Shown here one piece after another: positions 5,385 to 6,248 of a stretch of 6,248 nucleotides of DNA (its first letter is position 1; the number at the start of each line of letters is the position of its first letter). The DNA lies in NCBI GenBank assembly GCA_025927665.1, contig JAICKZ010000195.1:1-6248 (forward strand), in the 5' to 3' direction. Source of the DNA: Steroidobacteraceae bacterium (GTDB taxonomy: Bacteria > Pseudomonadota > Gammaproteobacteria > Steroidobacterales > Steroidobacteraceae). A program made the position numbers and the translations under genes. The notes beneath the pieces were generated by a model that saw nothing but the letters and a program-made list of their open reading frames with translations, made no database searches and was not told where the DNA came from.

Positions 5385-5918
5385 ATGATGAAATCAAACT
5401 GCGTTGCCGTGCCGCACACGCATGTACGCTTCGTTGCGCTGATGACCATGACAATTATGCTCATTATTAGCGTTCATGCGCGAAGTGACGATATGCCAGA
5501 GCAGCCGGATTATTTAATCATCGGTGGTGGTAGCGGCGGTGTGTTGCGAGGTCAGCGGTTGGGTTATGGCGCACTGAGTTATCGTTTTCATGAAAAATGG
5601 CATGGCTTGTATCCAAGTGTGATGATCGGTGTTGCATCCAATGCACGTTATGCCGCCTTTATGCTTGGATATGACTACGATCTCAATGGTCAATTTCGCT
5701 TGTCATTGAATATCGGACCCGGCTTATACGAACACACAAAAACAGCGCCAAATCTGGGTTCGCCCATTGAGTTTCTATCAACACTTGAACTTTCATGGCG
5801 TACCGTCAGGCAACAACGGCTTGCGATTGCTTTCGGTCATCTCTCCAATGCGCATATTGATAACTACAACCCCGGCACCGAGCTTTTGATATTTTCATAT
5901 CAAATTCCAATGCACTAG
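5385..5918 (+). CDS. pagL: PagL-like lipid A 3-O-deacylase (acyloxyacyl hydrolase family)
   Basis: From the ATG at 5385 the protein has 177 residues. Residues 1-32 are a signal peptide with hydrophobic core FVALMTMTIMLIIS and probable cleavage after VHA; the mature part, about 145 residues, fits the eight-stranded outer-membrane barrel of PagL, and alternating hydrophobic strands are visible. The C-terminal segment GHLSNAHIDNYNPGTELLIF carries H152, S154 and E166, with the spacing of the H126-S128-E140 triad of Pseudomonas aeruginosa PagL; N162 of NPG matches the oxyanion-hole asparagine. PagL removes the 3-position acyl chain of lipid A at the outer membrane. The start is uncertain: ATG at 5385 or 5388 has no clear ribosome binding site, whereas TTG at 5355 has AAAGAG eight bases upstream but would give a very long leader. 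No operon partner is obvious. Confidence 0.82.
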   Translation: MMKSNCVAVPHTHVRFVALMTMTIMLIISVHARSDDMPEQPDYLIIGGGSGGVLRGQRLGYGALSYRFHEKWHGLYPSVMIGVASNARYAAFMLGYDYDLNGQFRLSLNIGPGLYEHTKTAPNLGSPIEFLSTLELSWRTVRQQRLAIAFGHLSNAHIDNYNPGTELLIFSYQIPMH

Positions 5919-6123
5919 AAATCTCAGTTCGGTAACACCAACAGAAAGGTACTCTCGCTATACCGAACAAAATTATCTGGAACCACCAAGAACTTTGTAG
6001 AGCAGAAAGTGGTACAACAGCCGTTCTCTAAAATGCAAATTCACAGTCATTACCAACTTAAGAAATGATAAGCTGCCCAAATAATGTCGGGCTTAGAAAC
6101 TTAAAGAATGAGGCTTTTCAAGA

Positions 6124-6248
6124 ATGAACTATATTCGAGCTATGCTTGTGTTCACAATATTGCCGTTACCAGCTTTTATTGCATGCGCTGCCGATTTTGA
6201 ATCAGACACCGCGATCAAATGCGATTTATGCGATGCCTGGAATCAACC
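6124..6248 (+). CDS. Exported protein, 5' end only; probable subclass B3 metallo-beta-lactamase
   Basis: Only 41 codons are visible before the window ends. The start reads MNYIRAMLVFTILPLPAF with a hydrophobic core, then IACAADFESDTAIKCDLCDAWNQ. Cleavage after ACA or ACAA would send it to the periplasm; FIAC is a poor lipobox, so a lipoprotein is less likely. A short acidic linker followed by CxxC and WN(Q) is what I recall of the mature N-terminus of several environmental subclass B3 metallo-beta-lactamases, which continue into a PFRIYGNTYYVG-like strand. The zinc-binding HXHXDH motif lies beyond the window, so the assignment rests on this short motif alone. The start is supported by TGAGG at 6109-6113, ten bases upstream. 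The gap to the preceding gene is 205 bases, with no evident terminator. Confidence 0.55.
   Translation, partial: MNYIRAMLVFTILPLPAFIACAADFESDTAIKCDLCDAWNQ

Noticed and set aside
6072..6094. GCCC...GGGC pair as a terminator after the PagL-like gene
   Set aside because: The stem is only four base pairs with a ten-base loop, there is no T run, and it lies over 150 bases after the stop.

Overview
The window looks like chromosomal DNA of a Gram-negative bacterium, most likely a gammaproteobacterium. The evidence is a PagL-type outer-membrane lipid A deacylase, several Sec-type signal peptides, and intergenic hairpin repeats of the kind scattered through gamma- and betaproteobacterial genomes. All recognisable genes are on the + strand, base composition is moderate with AT-rich spacers, and I see no tRNA, rRNA, CRISPR array or transposase.

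Layout. (1) Positions 2-1197 hold three closely spaced genes, probably one operon: the 3' part of a carboxymuconolactone-decarboxylase-family protein, a tautomerase-family protein and an exported cupin. (2) 1198-1616 is non-coding and carries a decayed hairpin repeat and a nested set of dyads. (3) 1617-4709 is the most unusual part: two tandem paralogous genes encoding secreted proteins of 478 and 483 residues. Each has a cysteine-containing N-terminal region, two c-type heme-binding motifs, and two C-terminal domains that resemble the WxxW domain of animal mucins and CILP. The duplicated unit runs from the ribosome binding site to a small hairpin after the stop codon. The second copy has a CX3CH motif where the first has CX2CH. 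(4) 4743-5384 is a repeat-rich spacer with two adjacent ~111-bp composite repeat units, an eroded third copy and a long dyad. (5) 5385-5918 encodes a PagL-like lipid A 3-O-deacylase with its catalytic residues intact. (6) 6124 to the end is the start of an exported protein, probably a subclass B3 metallo-beta-lactamase.

Functional reading. The first three genes suggest a small catabolic or detoxification operon, substrate unknown. The tandem pair may be periplasmic or extracellular redox proteins with adhesive or glycan-facing modules; this is inference from domain content only. The last two genes concern the envelope and beta-lactams, and nothing in the sequence links them to the heme proteins.
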